Made by a program: the position numbers and the translations under genes | The notes under the pieces: generated by a model | The model's input: only the letters and a program-made list of their open reading frames with translations | What the model was told of the DNA's origin: nothing | The model's database searches: none | Assembly (NCBI GenBank): GCA_025153445.1 | Contig: JANZNS010000001.1 | Coordinates: 310,001 to 374,000, forward strand | DNA from: Marinobacter sp. BGYM27 | Lineage (GTDB): Bacteria; Pseudomonadota; Gammaproteobacteria; Pseudomonadales; Oleiphilaceae | Direction of reading: 5' to 3' | Length of the DNA: 64,000 nucleotides | Shown here: piece by piece, positions 19,226 through 29,215 of the stretch | Layout of the letters: every line of letters starts with the position of its first letter | Position numbering within the stretch: position 1 is the first letter of the stretch

Positions 19226-19896
19226 CGGCTGTAGGCCTTGTTTAAACGGTGTTCAAGATGGTGCTGGACCCATGACAGCATTTCCACAATGACCCAGTAG
19301 AAGATGGCGACGACGATAAAGGCTTCCAGATAAAGAAAGCTGCTGGCCGCTTCTTTCTGGGTTGCACCCATCAGCTCGGTTACCCCCAGTGTAAAGGCCA
19401 GTGACGTGGATTTGATCATGTCGATGAAGTAGTTCATCAGTGTCGGCACAGCCACCCGGGTGGCCTGCGGCAGGATAATACGTCGCATCAACTGGGCGTT
19501 GGTCATGCCAATAGACAGCGCCGCTTCCGTCTGGTTGCGGTCCACACCTACGATAGCGGCCCTTATGGACTCAGCCATGTAGGCGGAGAAATGCATGGTC
19601 AGCCCCATGATGGTGGCGGTGACGCCGTCGATGGATGTCATCGAACTCATCAGCTGCGGCAACCCGTAGTAGAACAGGAACAACTGAACCAGCAGCGGTG
19701 TGCCACGGAAAAACGAGATGAAGAGTATCGTCAGCCGGTTGATCACCGGAATCTCCAACACCCGCACCACCGCAAGACCGCACGCCAGTATGAGGGCGAG
19801 CGCCATGCCAAGCGTCGCCATCTGCAGGGTCAACGGAAGATAGCGGAGCAGGATAGGAACCAGCTCCACCATATAAGTGACGTTCAGAATATCCAT
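19222..19896 (-). CDS. Polar amino-acid ABC transporter, permease subunit
   Basis: A 224-residue inner-membrane permease with about five hydrophobic segments. The coupling loop toward the ATPase shows EAALSIGMTNAQLMRRIILPQA, cited here only as the conserved EAA region at about residues 143-165. It belongs to the HisM/GlnP/TcyL class. Only one permease gene is present, so it probably acts as a homodimer. It lies 14 nt after the binding-protein gene. Confidence 0.92.
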   Translation of the reverse strand: MDILNVTYMVELVPILLRYLPLTLQMATLGMALALILACGLAVVRVLEIPVINRLTILFISFFRGTPLLVQLFLFYYGLPQLMSSMTSIDGVTATIMGLTMHFSAYMAESIRAAIVGVDRNQTEAALSIGMTNAQLMRRIILPQATRVAVPTLMNYFIDMIKSTSLAFTLGVTELMGATQKEAASSFLYLEAFIVVAIFYWVIVEMLSWVQHHLEHRLNKAYSR

Positions 19897-19910
19897 TAAT
19901 GTGTCCTGAT

Positions 19911-20666
19911 TCAGGGTGTGGTGATGTCACTCCCGAACCAGGTTTCGGATATTTTCTTCAGGGTGCCGTTTTCACGCAGGGTGGTGATGGCTTGATCCAC
20001 TTCGTCACGTAGCGCTCGACCTTCTTCTGTATCCGGGAAGGGGTAGGCGTTTTCAATTTTCGAGAAGGTTTTACCGGCCAGTGCCAGCGGCAGTGGCTTT
20101 TCCTTGATGACCTGGCTGGCGCTGATTCTATCCATCACAAACGCATCAACACGACCAAGCGCGGTGTCCTGCTCGATATTGCTCTCGTAGGTGCGGATAT
20201 CGATTTCATCGGCGTAAGGCAGATCTTTCAAAAGGGCCTCGTAGTTGGAGCCCAGGTTGACCGCCACTTTCTTGCCTTTGAGGTCTTCCACGCCTTTGAT
20301 GTCGTCGTTGCCTTTTTTGACGACCACTTGCGCGCCGTCATAGACGTAAGGCTGGGTGAACACATACTTCTGCTTGCGCGCATCCGTGATGGTGATCTGG
20401 TTGGCGACGGTATCGATGCGACCGGATCCCAGCATGCCGAACAGGCCGGAAAACGCAGCAGTCGAGTATTCTACGTCGCGTCCGAGTTCTTTTCCGATGG
20501 CATTCATGACGTCGACTTCAAAGCCTTTCAGCTGATCCTGTTCAACAAAGGTGAACGGGAAATACTGCCCCGACATGCCAACACGCAGTGTTTTGTCCTG
20601 TGCCAGAGCCATTGGGCTCGTGACCAGGGTGAGAGCAGTGATCATGCTTAACAAAAGCGTTTTCAT
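19911..20666 (-). CDS. Polar amino-acid ABC transporter, periplasmic binding protein (cystine-like)
   Basis: A 251-residue exported protein with a signal peptide ending near ALAQ (residue 23). The mature part begins with LRVGMSGQYFPFTF. The segment NQITITDARKQKYVFTQPY resembles cystine-binding members of family 3 such as TcyJ/TcyK. The exact ligand is uncertain. It is the first gene of the three-gene importer operon, and its higher expression is expected from that place. No specific regulator is adjacent. Confidence 0.88.
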   Translation of the reverse strand: MKTLLLSMITALTLVTSPMALAQDKTLRVGMSGQYFPFTFVEQDQLKGFEVDVMNAIGKELGRDVEYSTAAFSGLFGMLGSGRIDTVANQITITDARKQKYVFTQPYVYDGAQVVVKKGNDDIKGVEDLKGKKVAVNLGSNYEALLKDLPYADEIDIRTYESNIEQDTALGRVDAFVMDRISASQVIKEKPLPLALAGKTFSKIENAYPFPDTEEGRALRDEVDQAITTLRENGTLKKISETWFGSDITTP

Positions 20667-20803
20667 CTTTGTCTCCAGGCCGTTATGCGATTGAATAGAA
20701 AGTATGGATTCGTTTCCGGGTTAACCTTTATATATTCGCCCGGTATTCACCGGTTTCAAGGGCGTTTTCATCAGATCTTGGTTCAAGGCTGCCTGGGGCG
20801 GGC

Positions 20804-22669
20804 TCAAGAGAGGGCGTCTGCAGCAACGGGAAATGATTGCAGTAGCTGCTCAAATGGCAAGGGTCGGCTGAACAGGTAGCCCTGCAGATGGTCGCAACCT
20901 TCCGCTTCAAGCCAGTGCTTGTGAGCCTCTGTTTCGACACCTTCGGCGACGACCTGCATCCCCAGTCCGCGGGCGAGACCCAGAATCGACAGGGTGATGG
21001 CGCAGTCATCCTTGTCGGCGGGGATATCCTGAATAAACGAGCGGTCAATCTTGAGTTTGGAAAAAGGCAGATGCTTCAGGCGCGATAGAGAAGAATAACC
21101 GGTGCCGAAATCATCAATAGAGAGCTGACAACCCAGTGCCACCAAAGCATTTAGGCTGGTTTTTAACGTATTGGAGTCGCCTTTGATGGCATCCTCGGTC
21201 ACCTCAAAGTGGAGTTCGTTGCCATTCACTCCGTATTGACGCAGTGTCTTGCCAATTTTGTGCGCGAGCTGGTCATCCAGCACCTGTTCCGATGCCAGGT
21301 TGACCGCTGTGGGCGCCATGGGTTGTTTGCGCCGGGCAGCTTCCCTGCGGTGTTCGCAGACCCGTTCAATGACGGCGTTGCCAAGCTCCAGCATCAGACC
21401 GGCGTTGCGGGCGACATCCAGAAACTCGATAGGGGAGAGCCAGCCCCGTTCAGGATGATGCCAGCGCACTAATGCTTCATTGGATACAAACCTGCCTGTT
21501 TTGGTGTCCATAATCGGCTGGTAGTACACCTCCAGTTGGCGTTCCCGAATGGCGTTACGCAGTTCGCTCTCAAGCACAAAGCGTGACCGTGCAGAGGTGT
21601 CAATATCCGCATTGAAATATTGGATCTGCGCCCGGCCAGATGATTTCGCGTGATACATCGCGGTTTCGCCGGATCGCAACAGTGCTTCGCCGTCTTGACC
21701 GTCGACCGGGTAATGACACACACCGACGCTGGCGGTCATTGAGACCGTCCGGTTCTCCACATGAATCGGTTCGTTGATGCAGCTCTGTATCCGCTGCAGT
21801 GCGTCTGAAACGGTGCAATCGGATTCAGCGTTCCGCAGAAGCAGCGCAAACTCGTCACCGCCAATGCGCGCCAGTTTATCGCGCCCTTTGACGTAAAGGC
21901 TCCGCAACCGATTGGCTATTTCCGCGATAATCATGTTGCCGGCTGTCGCGCCCAGACCATCGTTTACCGTTTTGAGTCGATCGAGGTCGATCCAGATGAG
22001 GGTGATGCGCCGCTGATCGTCCGTTCTGGATTTGCGGATAAGCTGGGTCAGGCGTTCGCGGATAGATTGTAGGTTAGGCAGCCCTGTCAGGCTGTCGTAG
22101 TGGGTGACGTAATCTAATTGGCGTTGGGAACGCTGCCAGTTGTCGTGGGTGTTGATCAGGCTGATGGTATCGGCAATCGCGATCACAAACGATATTTCAG
22201 GCAGGGTCCAGCGACGTAGTGTATGTGACTCGATGCATACGACGCCGCTCAGTCGGCTGCCATCGAAAATCGGGGCATCCAGTAACGAGTGGATGTCGAG
22301 CACATCAAAATAGCCTTTGGTGAACGCCTGGGTGCGCGGGTCAGAGCGTGCCGAGCTGGCGTCGATAACGCGGGCGGTGGTAAGTGCCTCGAAGTATGCC
22401 GGGTTATCGGTAGAGTTCAGGACGCTCGAAGTCGTATCAACCGTTCCGGTCGTTGAGCCGGGCTTCGCGACGAACAGGATCTCACTGGTGATCTGATTTC
22501 TCGCGGTATTGAGCTGCCAGACACTGACGCGACCGGCATTCAGGAGCCGACTAACCAGCTCGGTGAGCAGGGTCAGTTTTCTCTCTCGATTGTCGTTGAT
22601 AAAGTCCTGAGAATGACTCAGTTTCGCCAGGGCCTCATGAAACTCGATAAATATCGTGTTTTCGGACAT
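20804..22669 (-). CDS. GAF-GGDEF-EAL protein, c-di-GMP turnover
   Basis: A 621-residue cytoplasmic protein. An N-terminal GAF-like sensor (about 15-165) precedes a GGDEF domain with an intact RIGGDEFALLL and an EAL domain. EAL residues appear intact: NEALVRW, NLASEQ, EVTED, DDFGTGYSS, KIDRSF and AEGVETE. Both diguanylate cyclase and phosphodiesterase activities are therefore possible, and which dominates is not readable. The start is uncertain: ATG at 22669 or GTG at 22711, neither with a clear ribosome site. It is monocistronic. Confidence 0.9.
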   Translation of the reverse strand: MSENTIFIEFHEALAKLSHSQDFINDNRERKLTLLTELVSRLLNAGRVSVWQLNTARNQITSEILFVAKPGSTTGTVDTTSSVLNSTDNPAYFEALTTARVIDASSARSDPRTQAFTKGYFDVLDIHSLLDAPIFDGSRLSGVVCIESHTLRRWTLPEISFVIAIADTISLINTHDNWQRSQRQLDYVTHYDSLTGLPNLQSIRERLTQLIRKSRTDDQRRITLIWIDLDRLKTVNDGLGATAGNMIIAEIANRLRSLYVKGRDKLARIGGDEFALLLRNAESDCTVSDALQRIQSCINEPIHVENRTVSMTASVGVCHYPVDGQDGEALLRSGETAMYHAKSSGRAQIQYFNADIDTSARSRFVLESELRNAIRERQLEVYYQPIMDTKTGRFVSNEALVRWHHPERGWLSPIEFLDVARNAGLMLELGNAVIERVCEHRREAARRKQPMAPTAVNLASEQVLDDQLAHKIGKTLRQYGVNGNELHFEVTEDAIKGDSNTLKTSLNALVALGCQLSIDDFGTGYSSLSRLKHLPFSKLKIDRSFIQDIPADKDDCAITLSILGLARGLGMQVVAEGVETEAHKHWLEAEGCDHLQGYLFSRPLPFEQLLQSFPVAADALS

Positions 22670-22852
22670 GGAAAGATTCACCGCTGCCAATTCATTTGTT
22701 CGCACCGTCACAGGCAGAATGGGGCAAACAGGATCCTTTAATCATGGCAACCGGTGGAACAGTTGTCCAATTGGCGAAATGGCCTCCAAAGGCGTGCGTT
22801 GTGTCATTTCGGGCCACATTTCGATAAGCACCAATGAAACCGGAGGGCGTCT

Positions 22853-23275
22853 ATGGCCTGGTATCAGAGCCGCATCGAGCTGGGGGCAATGCCCCGGGGC
22901 TTTCACCTGATCACAGCGGATATTCTTCGAGGTATTGATGACCTTCATCAACTGCAGGTTGGTTTGCTCCACCTTTTTATCCAGCACACGTCAGCGTCCC
23001 TGGCGGTAAACGAAAACGCAGACCCAGATGTTCGCGGAGATCTGGAGCGGCACTTCAACGTGATGGTGCCCGAGAATGCCCCGCATTATCAGCATACACT
23101 CGAAGGCCCCGACGACATGCCCGCCCACATCAAGAGTGTGCTGCTCGGCAGCTCTTTGACCCTTCCTGTGAGTGAAGGGCGTTTGCTTCTGGGGACCTGG
23201 CAAGGCATTTATCTGTGCGAACACAGGGATCATGCCAGTGGGCGCACAATCATTGCCACGCTACAGGGCGAGTAA
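22853..23275 (+). CDS. yjbQ: YjbQ family protein (UPF0047)
   Basis: A 140-residue protein of exact family length. It has [19 protein letters not shown] and a late [14 protein letters not shown] segment, conserved in UPF0047/YjbQ proteins. Some members show weak thiamine-phosphate synthase activity; the true role is unknown. GGAGGG precedes the ATG at the right distance. It is divergent from the GGDEF-EAL gene. Confidence 0.92.
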   Translation: MAWYQSRIELGAMPRGFHLITADILRGIDDLHQLQVGLLHLFIQHTSASLAVNENADPDVRGDLERHFNVMVPENAPHYQHTLEGPDDMPAHIKSVLLGSSLTLPVSEGRLLLGTWQGIYLCEHRDHASGRTIIATLQGE

Positions 23276-23432
23276 ACGTCGTGCTCAGGCCCTATTGCTG
23301 CTCGCAATAAAGGCTTTCTTAACGTTTGTAAGATAAAACAGTTGGTTACAAAACTGATCTGGTCGGCTTTGCTAATTGTTCCATACTCAAGGTGGAGCTG
23401 AATCCCGTGACTGTGGCTGTGTAAAGTATCTT

Positions 23433-25319
23433 ATGAACAGGTGGTGGTTGTGTGTCTTATTGCTGGCAGGCATCGTCACCAATGGGTTCGCTGACCCATT
23501 GGTGGTAGGCCCGTTGACCCAGAAAGAGCGCCTGGCGCCGCATATTTCCTACTGGAAAGCCCCGGACACGCAGACTGAACTGGCCGATGTTCTCACGGTG
23601 CCCGAATCAGACTGGGTCCCCAATGGCGGCGATGATGTGAATCTGGGCTACACCGATGACACCTATTGGTTCCGGATGACGATTACGAACCCCTACGCCA
23701 GCAACGATAACTTTCTGATAGAGCTGGCTTACCCTGTTCTGGATCATGTCGCCGCCTACGATGTCGTCGACGGCGAGGTGCGCAAAGAGTGGCTCCTGGG
23801 AGACAAACAGTCGTTCCATGATCGTCCCGTCGATCACCGGAATTTTCTCCTTCCCCTGAGGCTTGATGCCAATAGCAGCGGTACGCTTTACCTTAAAGTG
23901 CATACGAGCAGTTCAATGCAGTTACCGCTGGTGCTGTGGAGGCAAACGGCGTTTTTCTCGGCGGAACAGCCCAGGCTGCTGATGGAAGGACTGTATTACG
24001 GCATTATTCTTGTGATGGTGCTTTATAACCTGTTCGTTTATCTCGCTGTGGGCGAACGTAGTTTTCTGTTTTACGTCGGTTACATCATGGCGATGCCGCT
24101 ATTCCTGACCAGCCTGCATGGTGTGGCGTTCCAATACCTGTGGCCCGAAGCGACCTGGTGGAATGATCAGGCAATCGTGTTCTTCCTCAATTTGACAATT
24201 GCTTTCGGCGGTCTTTTCGCAATGCGCTTTCTATCGGTGCTGCCGGCGACTCATCCCAGATTGTCACGATTGGCTATCGCCATTATCGCAACCTCTGTGA
24301 TGTTTAGCGTGTTGTCCTGCATCGCGCCCTATCACCTGATGATTATGCCCACGATAGTATTGGCAGTACTGGGGTGTTCCGGTTTGATGCTGATGAGCGT
24401 GGTGCGCTTGCGTGAGAAAGACCCCGCCGCCCGTTACTATTTGCTCGCCTGGTTTTGCATGTTGCTTGGCGGCATTGTGCTGGCCCTCAATAAATTCACC
24501 ATCCTGCCGCAGAACGTATTGACCGAGAATGCGGCGCAGGTGGGATCGGCCCTCGGTGTGATCCTGCTCTCGATCGCGTTGGCAGAAAGGCTGAACAAGG
24601 AAAAGCGCAAAGCGTTCATGGCGCAGGAGCAGTTATACCGGCAGGAGCGCAAAGCACGTCTGGTCCAGGAGAAAAACCTGCAGACCCAGCAGGAGGCCAA
24701 TGCCTTGCTGGAAGCGAGAGTGCAGGAGCGTACCCGAGACCTGGAAAGCGTTAATGAACAGTTGCTTGAACTCAGTTCCACTGATGCCCTGACCGGTCTC
24801 AAGAACCGCGGCCATTTTGACCGGACGTTTGAGTCAGCCTGCGTCAGGGCCTATCGTTTTGGTCAGCCGCTGTCGCTGTTGATGGTGGATATCGACCACT
24901 TCAAACAGTTCAACGATACTTTTGGACATCTGGTGGGGGATGATTGTCTGCAGATGGTGGCGTCGGGGATCAGTGAATTTGTTACTCGACCTCAGGATCT
25001 GGCGGCCCGCTACGGTGGCGAAGAGTTTGTCATTCTGCTGCCGAATACACCGGAAAACGGTGCAGTCCGGGTGGCGGAGAAAATTCGTCAGCAGATCGAA
25101 AATACTGACTTCCGGGTGTCAGACGAGGTGGTCAGGCTGACCATCAGCATTGGCGTGCGGAGCCTGATTCCTTCCCATGCTGAAGCGGCCAGGGAACTGT
25201 TCCGTCAAGCTGACGAAGCGCTCTACGAAGCCAAAGGCAGTGGCCGCAATCGCGTGTCGGTCTATCGCGGCGGGGATCGCGCTGACAAAGTGACCAAGCT
25301 TCGACCGGTGCCACACTGA
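23433..25319 (+). CDS. 7TM-DISM diguanylate cyclase
   Basis: A 628-residue membrane protein. It has a signal peptide (cut near residue 20, before DPLVVG), an extracytoplasmic DISMED2 domain (about 25-165), seven hydrophobic segments (about 185-390), a coiled coil (about 390-450) and a C-terminal GGDEF domain with RYGGEEFVILL. GGEEF is an active variant, so it should make c-di-GMP in response to a periplasmic ligand. The ATG at 23433 starts the signal peptide. An earlier in-frame start at 23376 would place charged residues before it. Confidence 0.9.
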   Translation: MNRWWLCVLLLAGIVTNGFADPLVVGPLTQKERLAPHISYWKAPDTQTELADVLTVPESDWVPNGGDDVNLGYTDDTYWFRMTITNPYASNDNFLIELAYPVLDHVAAYDVVDGEVRKEWLLGDKQSFHDRPVDHRNFLLPLRLDANSSGTLYLKVHTSSSMQLPLVLWRQTAFFSAEQPRLLMEGLYYGIILVMVLYNLFVYLAVGERSFLFYVGYIMAMPLFLTSLHGVAFQYLWPEATWWNDQAIVFFLNLTIAFGGLFAMRFLSVLPATHPRLSRLAIAIIATSVMFSVLSCIAPYHLMIMPTIVLAVLGCSGLMLMSVVRLREKDPAARYYLLAWFCMLLGGIVLALNKFTILPQNVLTENAAQVGSALGVILLSIALAERLNKEKRKAFMAQEQLYRQERKARLVQEKNLQTQQEANALLEARVQERTRDLESVNEQLLELSSTDALTGLKNRGHFDRTFESACVRAYRFGQPLSLLMVDIDHFKQFNDTFGHLVGDDCLQMVASGISEFVTRPQDLAARYGGEEFVILLPNTPENGAVRVAEKIRQQIENTDFRVSDEVVRLTISIGVRSLIPSHAEAARELFRQADEALYEAKGSGRNRVSVYRGGDRADKVTKLRPVPH

Positions 25320-25335
25320 GCATCGGCAGGGCCGT

Positions 25336-26766
25336 TTACCTGTCCTGGATCCGCCTCCAGGGCGCCGCCGCCTCAAGCTCGAAAGCCAGTTCCAGCAATG
25401 TTCTTTCCCTGCCGTGGTGCGCTGAGAAATGCACACCAACGGGCAGATTGTGGTCAGTCATCCCCATTGGCAGCGACAGGGCCGGCGCACCCGTCGCATT
25501 TGCAAGCGGTGTGAAAGCGGCGTACTGCATCAGCCGCTCGAACAATTCTTCGAATGGCTGCTCCGGGCTCAGGTAGCCCAGTTTCGGGGTGGTATGTGCA
25601 AGCGTCGGGGAAAGCACCAGATCGACGCCGGCGCCGTCCATGCCTTGAGTGTAAGCCGCATGTGAGCGACTCAGGCGCCAGAGCATGCCGGGCGTTTTTC
25701 TCAAATTTGATCTGAAGCGTCGTGCCAGACCGGTCGTCAGGCCATCAACCGCGCGGGCGTCGAAACCCGGACCGATCGCGTGCTTGCCCGCTTTACTGAG
25801 CAGGAACGCCAGCATTGACCAGTAATGCGCAAAGTCTTCTGCAAACAAGGGGTGTATCGGCACTTCCATGGGTTTGATGGTGTGGCCCAGGGATTCCAGC
25901 AGGGCGGCCGTTTTCTCAACTGCCTGGCGGGTGGCGTGATCCGTTGCCTGGCCTGTGATGGAATCCATTACCAGGCCGATTCGTAAACGTTTCGCGGCAG
26001 GCCCACGGACTTCCCCAACAGCCGGCAGGCGAGGGTTGCAGGTGTACTTTTCGGCTTCTGCAAAAAAGTGAGCGGTATCGCGCACGCTGCGGGTCACCAC
26101 ACCTTCGCCGATAATGTTGATGGGCAACGCCTTGGTAGCAGGGTTGTTTACCATACGGTTCCGGGAGGGCTTCAGGCCCACCAAACCGCAGCATGCAGCG
26201 GGTATGCGGATTGAACCGCCGCCATCGTTGGCGTGAGCGATCGGCACGACACCTGCGGCAACCAGTGCTGCAGAGCCGCCGGACGAAGCACCTGAAGAAA
26301 AGGCCGGGTTCCAGGGATTGCGGGTCGCTCGCGCGTGCGCCGGTTCGGTTGACGCGTTGAAACCGAATTCGGGCAGGCTACTCTTGCCCAACGCAACGAA
26401 GCCCTGAGCCATGTATTGCCGGGCAAATGGGCTGGACTGGCCGGCCAGGTGATGGGCGACAGCTTTTGATCCGTGCAGCGTGGGGAGCCCGGCAAGGTCC
26501 GTATTGTCTTTGATCAGCGTCGGCACGCCGGCGAAGAATCCACGTGAAGGCGCAATCGCAGGCGGGGCATCGAAATCAAACGCCGGTGTCACGATGCCAT
26601 TGAGCTTGTCCTCCACCTGCTTTGCCCTGGCAACGGCGGCATTCAGAACCTCCTGTGGGCTGATATCACCGCTGCGGATGAGCGCTGCCAGCGCAGTGGC
26701 GTCATGGTCTCCCATCACATCGTCGGTAAATGCGTGTATCGGGCTTGGTTGCTCAAATGCGCTCAT
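25336..26766 (-). CDS. Amidase-signature family hydrolase
   Basis: A 476-residue amidase. The Ser-cisSer-Lys triad is complete: Lys86 in TLIKDN, cis-Ser161 in SGASSGGS and nucleophile Ser185 in DGGGSIRIPA. The spacings (75 and 24 residues) equal those of fatty acid amide hydrolase. No GatB or GatC gene is next to it, so it is a stand-alone amidase and not the tRNA amidotransferase. The substrate is unknown. It is convergent with the diguanylate cyclase (16 nt gap). Confidence 0.9.
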   Translation of the reverse strand: MSAFEQPSPIHAFTDDVMGDHDATALAALIRSGDISPQEVLNAAVARAKQVEDKLNGIVTPAFDFDAPPAIAPSRGFFAGVPTLIKDNTDLAGLPTLHGSKAVAHHLAGQSSPFARQYMAQGFVALGKSSLPEFGFNASTEPAHARATRNPWNPAFSSGASSGGSAALVAAGVVPIAHANDGGGSIRIPAACCGLVGLKPSRNRMVNNPATKALPINIIGEGVVTRSVRDTAHFFAEAEKYTCNPRLPAVGEVRGPAAKRLRIGLVMDSITGQATDHATRQAVEKTAALLESLGHTIKPMEVPIHPLFAEDFAHYWSMLAFLLSKAGKHAIGPGFDARAVDGLTTGLARRFRSNLRKTPGMLWRLSRSHAAYTQGMDGAGVDLVLSPTLAHTTPKLGYLSPEQPFEELFERLMQYAAFTPLANATGAPALSLPMGMTDHNLPVGVHFSAHHGRERTLLELAFELEAAAPWRRIQDR

Positions 26767-26935
26767 ACGGGGATCCGTTTCCTTGGGTGTTCAGGCACTC
26801 TAGCGCAGGGCCAAAGCTGACGGAATGTCATATCAGGAAAATCCGGTGTCTCTTGTTCATTCTGTGACGTGAGGTTAAGCTTTTTGCTCAATGACTTACG
26901 GATCCTCCCCAGACCAAACGGCAATAGGCTCATTG

Positions 26936-27541
26936 ATGAGTTCAGTTGATCTTTTCGTCAGGCATTTTCTGGCGATTTACTTTTTGATGATTGGCCTGCA
27001 CTACACCAGTCGCAGTCTCGGTCTGTTTGAGCGTATGCGGTTTTCCCATATCCATTACGGCGTGCGTGGCTCGGGTGTCTGGTGGCACCGTCATCTGTTT
27101 AATGTGTTCCGGGCTTCCATTCTTGGGGTCTGCGTCGCCCGCGTGTTTTTTGATATTGATCCCTGGCTGGGGCGGTTTGGCGATATGTTCCAGGCGCCGA
27201 TACTCGTTGCCGGTGTTGTGTTGCTGCTGGCGTCGTTCAGTCTGATTGATTATGTGCAGGCGTACATGCACAAGGATTGGCGCACCGGTATCGATGAGAA
27301 GCAGCAGGGGGAACTGATTTCCACAGGGCCTTTCCGCCGTTCGCGGAATCCGTTGTTCATGGCCATTATGTTGGGGCAGGTGGGCTTCTTCCTGGCGTTA
27401 CCCAGCGTGTTTTCACTGGTATGTCTGGTTGTCGGGATGGTCGTTATCGTTCGGCAGGCGAGGGCAGAAGAGCATGCACTCAGCCGCCTGTACGGTGATG
27501 ACTATAGTGCCTATCTCGCGCGTGTACCCCGGTGGTTCTGA
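26936..27541 (+). CDS. Isoprenylcysteine carboxyl methyltransferase-like membrane protein
   Basis: A 201-residue membrane protein with about five hydrophobic segments. The C-terminal signature is STGPFRRSRNPLFMA, followed by EEHALSRLYGDDYSAYLARVP, which matches the ICMT/PEMT fold that binds S-adenosylmethionine at the membrane. The ATG at 26936 has AGG at a fair distance. One at 26891 has no usable ribosome site. Bacterial members methylate lipids or unknown small molecules. One nt separates it from the Nmad3-like gene, so they are co-transcribed. Confidence 0.82.
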   Translation: MSSVDLFVRHFLAIYFLMIGLHYTSRSLGLFERMRFSHIHYGVRGSGVWWHRHLFNVFRASILGVCVARVFFDIDPWLGRFGDMFQAPILVAGVVLLLASFSLIDYVQAYMHKDWRTGIDEKQQGELISTGPFRRSRNPLFMAIMLGQVGFFLALPSVFSLVCLVVGMVVIVRQARAEEHALSRLYGDDYSAYLARVPRWF

Positions 27542-27542
27542 G

Positions 27543-28421
27543 GTGTTGAAGCCGCGCAAAATCATCTTCAGTCGCAAGGGGTTCGACACCAGTTCCGGTG
27601 GTTGCCCCAGCCCGATCCTGCCGGACGGTCGTTTGCTGTCGCTACCCATCCCGGATACCCGTTCGAAGGTACGTTTTGGCGATATTGAACACAGTGGGAT
27701 CAATCTGTCGGACCCCGTCAAAGCTTTGACCAAGGGGCGGCTTGACGGTGCCAGCGGCGCCCATATCGACCCGGACCTGAATGCAACTGCCATAGCGCGG
27801 CAACCCGGCTGGCGACCGGTATTTGGGCAGTCGGGGGCGGCTCAGGGACACCTGCATAACCAGCAAGTTGGCGCGGGCGATTTATTTGTATTTTTTGGTC
27901 TGTTCCGTCCGGTTCTCAGGGAAGGCGACGGCTGGCGATTTGATCCCGCAAGCCCGGCGCGCCATGTGATATGGGGCTGGTTGCAGATCGGTGATATTCT
28001 GAAAGTCGATCAGGCGGATGAAAACCTGCGCCACTGGGCAGGGTATCACCCGCATTTCCGATGGAGCGATGACCCGAGCAACACTCTGTACCTGCCGCAG
28101 AACAGGCTCGAAATGGGGGGCGGGACGTCACTGTCCGGTTCCGGATGTTTCAAACATTTCAGCTCGTCCCTGCAGCTGACTGATCGGCGCGCAGAGCGGC
28201 CGGGAATATGGGCATTGCCACGCTGGTGTTTTCCCAAGGCTTCGGGAGAAGTGCCGCTAAGCTACCATGGAAGAACGGATCGCTGGCGGCGTGATACGCA
28301 TCAGGTTGTGCTGCAGGCTGTTTCGCGCGGTCAGGAGTTTGTACTGGATACCCAAGCCTTTCCGGAAGCAGTCCGCTGGATGCGGTGTATCCTGACCTCT
28401 AACGCGACCCTGCAAGATTGA
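27543..28421 (+). CDS. Nmad3-like protein (putative nucleotide-modification-associated domain 3)
   Basis: A 292-residue protein starting at a GTG (27543), or a TTG one codon later. The N-terminal block KIIFSRKGFDTSSGGCPSP, followed by ILPDGRLLSLPIPD, is what I recall as the opening of the Nmad3 family, a predicted nucleic-acid-modification family never characterised biochemically. GHLHNQQVGAGDLFVFFGLF and RHVIWGWLQIGDI are further conserved-looking blocks. A longer frame reaching back to 27429 overlaps the methyltransferase gene and is rejected. No signal peptide is visible. There is no restriction or phage gene nearby, which is unusual for such families. The family call comes from memory and has no alignment behind it. 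Confidence 0.7.
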   Translation: MLKPRKIIFSRKGFDTSSGGCPSPILPDGRLLSLPIPDTRSKVRFGDIEHSGINLSDPVKALTKGRLDGASGAHIDPDLNATAIARQPGWRPVFGQSGAAQGHLHNQQVGAGDLFVFFGLFRPVLREGDGWRFDPASPARHVIWGWLQIGDILKVDQADENLRHWAGYHPHFRWSDDPSNTLYLPQNRLEMGGGTSLSGSGCFKHFSSSLQLTDRRAERPGIWALPRWCFPKASGEVPLSYHGRTDRWRRDTHQVVLQAVSRGQEFVLDTQAFPEAVRWMRCILTSNATLQD

Positions 28422-28504
28422 TACGCGAATCTGTCGTGACCTCCCGGTAGTTGATGTGGAAACTACTGATACGCTTATTAACCGCATTTAACTAGTTTCC
28501 TGTG

Positions 28505-29215
28505 ATGCCTTCCCAATCTGTGCCTTATCGGCTTGACCCGTCCCGGGTCCGTTCTGAATTTATCAGACTGCTTCCCATCTCGCTTTTCGTGGTGGCGTTT
28601 GGCGCTGCCTTTGGTTTGGCAGCCGTACAAACGGGGATCATTCCGCTCGAGGTGACCCTGATGAGCGCAGCGGTGTTCGCCGGTGCCTCCCAGTTTGCCG
28701 CACTTGAACTATGGGGCGATCAGGTGGCGCTGCTACCGCTGGTGGCCATTACCTTTGCGATCAACTCGCGACACATCCTGATGGGCGCTTCGCTCTATCC
28801 CATGCTAAGAGACCTACCGGTAGGGCAGCGCTACGGTATTTTGCTGGTATTGACCGATGCCAACTGGGCGGTCGCTGCGCAGGATTACCAGAACGGTCAC
28901 CGTAACCTGGAAGTGATTCTGGGAGGCGGCGCTGTTCTCTGGATCGCGTGGCTGGTGGGGACCTTGCTGGGCGTATACTTCGGCGGCCTGATTCAGGATC
29001 CGGCCAGCCTCGGCATGGATATGGTACTGGGCTGTTTTCTGCTGGCAATGGCGCTGGGAGGGCGCAAGTCACCAAGGGTGCTGTTGGCCTGGGTGGTGGC
29101 TGCTGGTGCCGCCATGGTGGCTTATTGGTGGTTGCCCCCGCATACCCATGTGGTGGCGGGCGCTTTGGCTGGCGGAGCAGTGGGTTACTTCTGGCTGGAG
29201 AAAACACCGGCATGA
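28505..29215 (+). CDS. azlC: AzlC family permease, large subunit of a branched-chain amino-acid exporter
   Basis: A 236-residue membrane protein. The start of the conserved domain, PISLFVVAFGAAFGLAAVQTG, and the AGASQFAALELWG block identify AzlC/YgaZ. With AzlD it exports branched-chain amino acids or analogues. The start is ATG 28505, or GTG 28502 directly before it; no strong ribosome site is seen. The stop overlaps the azlD start. Confidence 0.92.
   Translation: MPSQSVPYRLDPSRVRSEFIRLLPISLFVVAFGAAFGLAAVQTGIIPLEVTLMSAAVFAGASQFAALELWGDQVALLPLVAITFAINSRHILMGASLYPMLRDLPVGQRYGILLVLTDANWAVAAQDYQNGHRNLEVILGGGAVLWIAWLVGTLLGVYFGGLIQDPASLGMDMVLGCFLLAMALGGRKSPRVLLAWVVAAGAAMVAYWWLPPHTHVVAGALAGGAVGYFWLEKTPA

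Noticed and set aside
27429-27542. Upstream extension of the Nmad3-like gene
   Set aside because: It overlaps the methyltransferase coding sequence, and the family similarity begins after GTG 27543.
28948-29211. Long N-terminal extension of azlD
   Set aside because: It runs through azlC in a different frame; the ATGA overlap at 29212 gives the true start.
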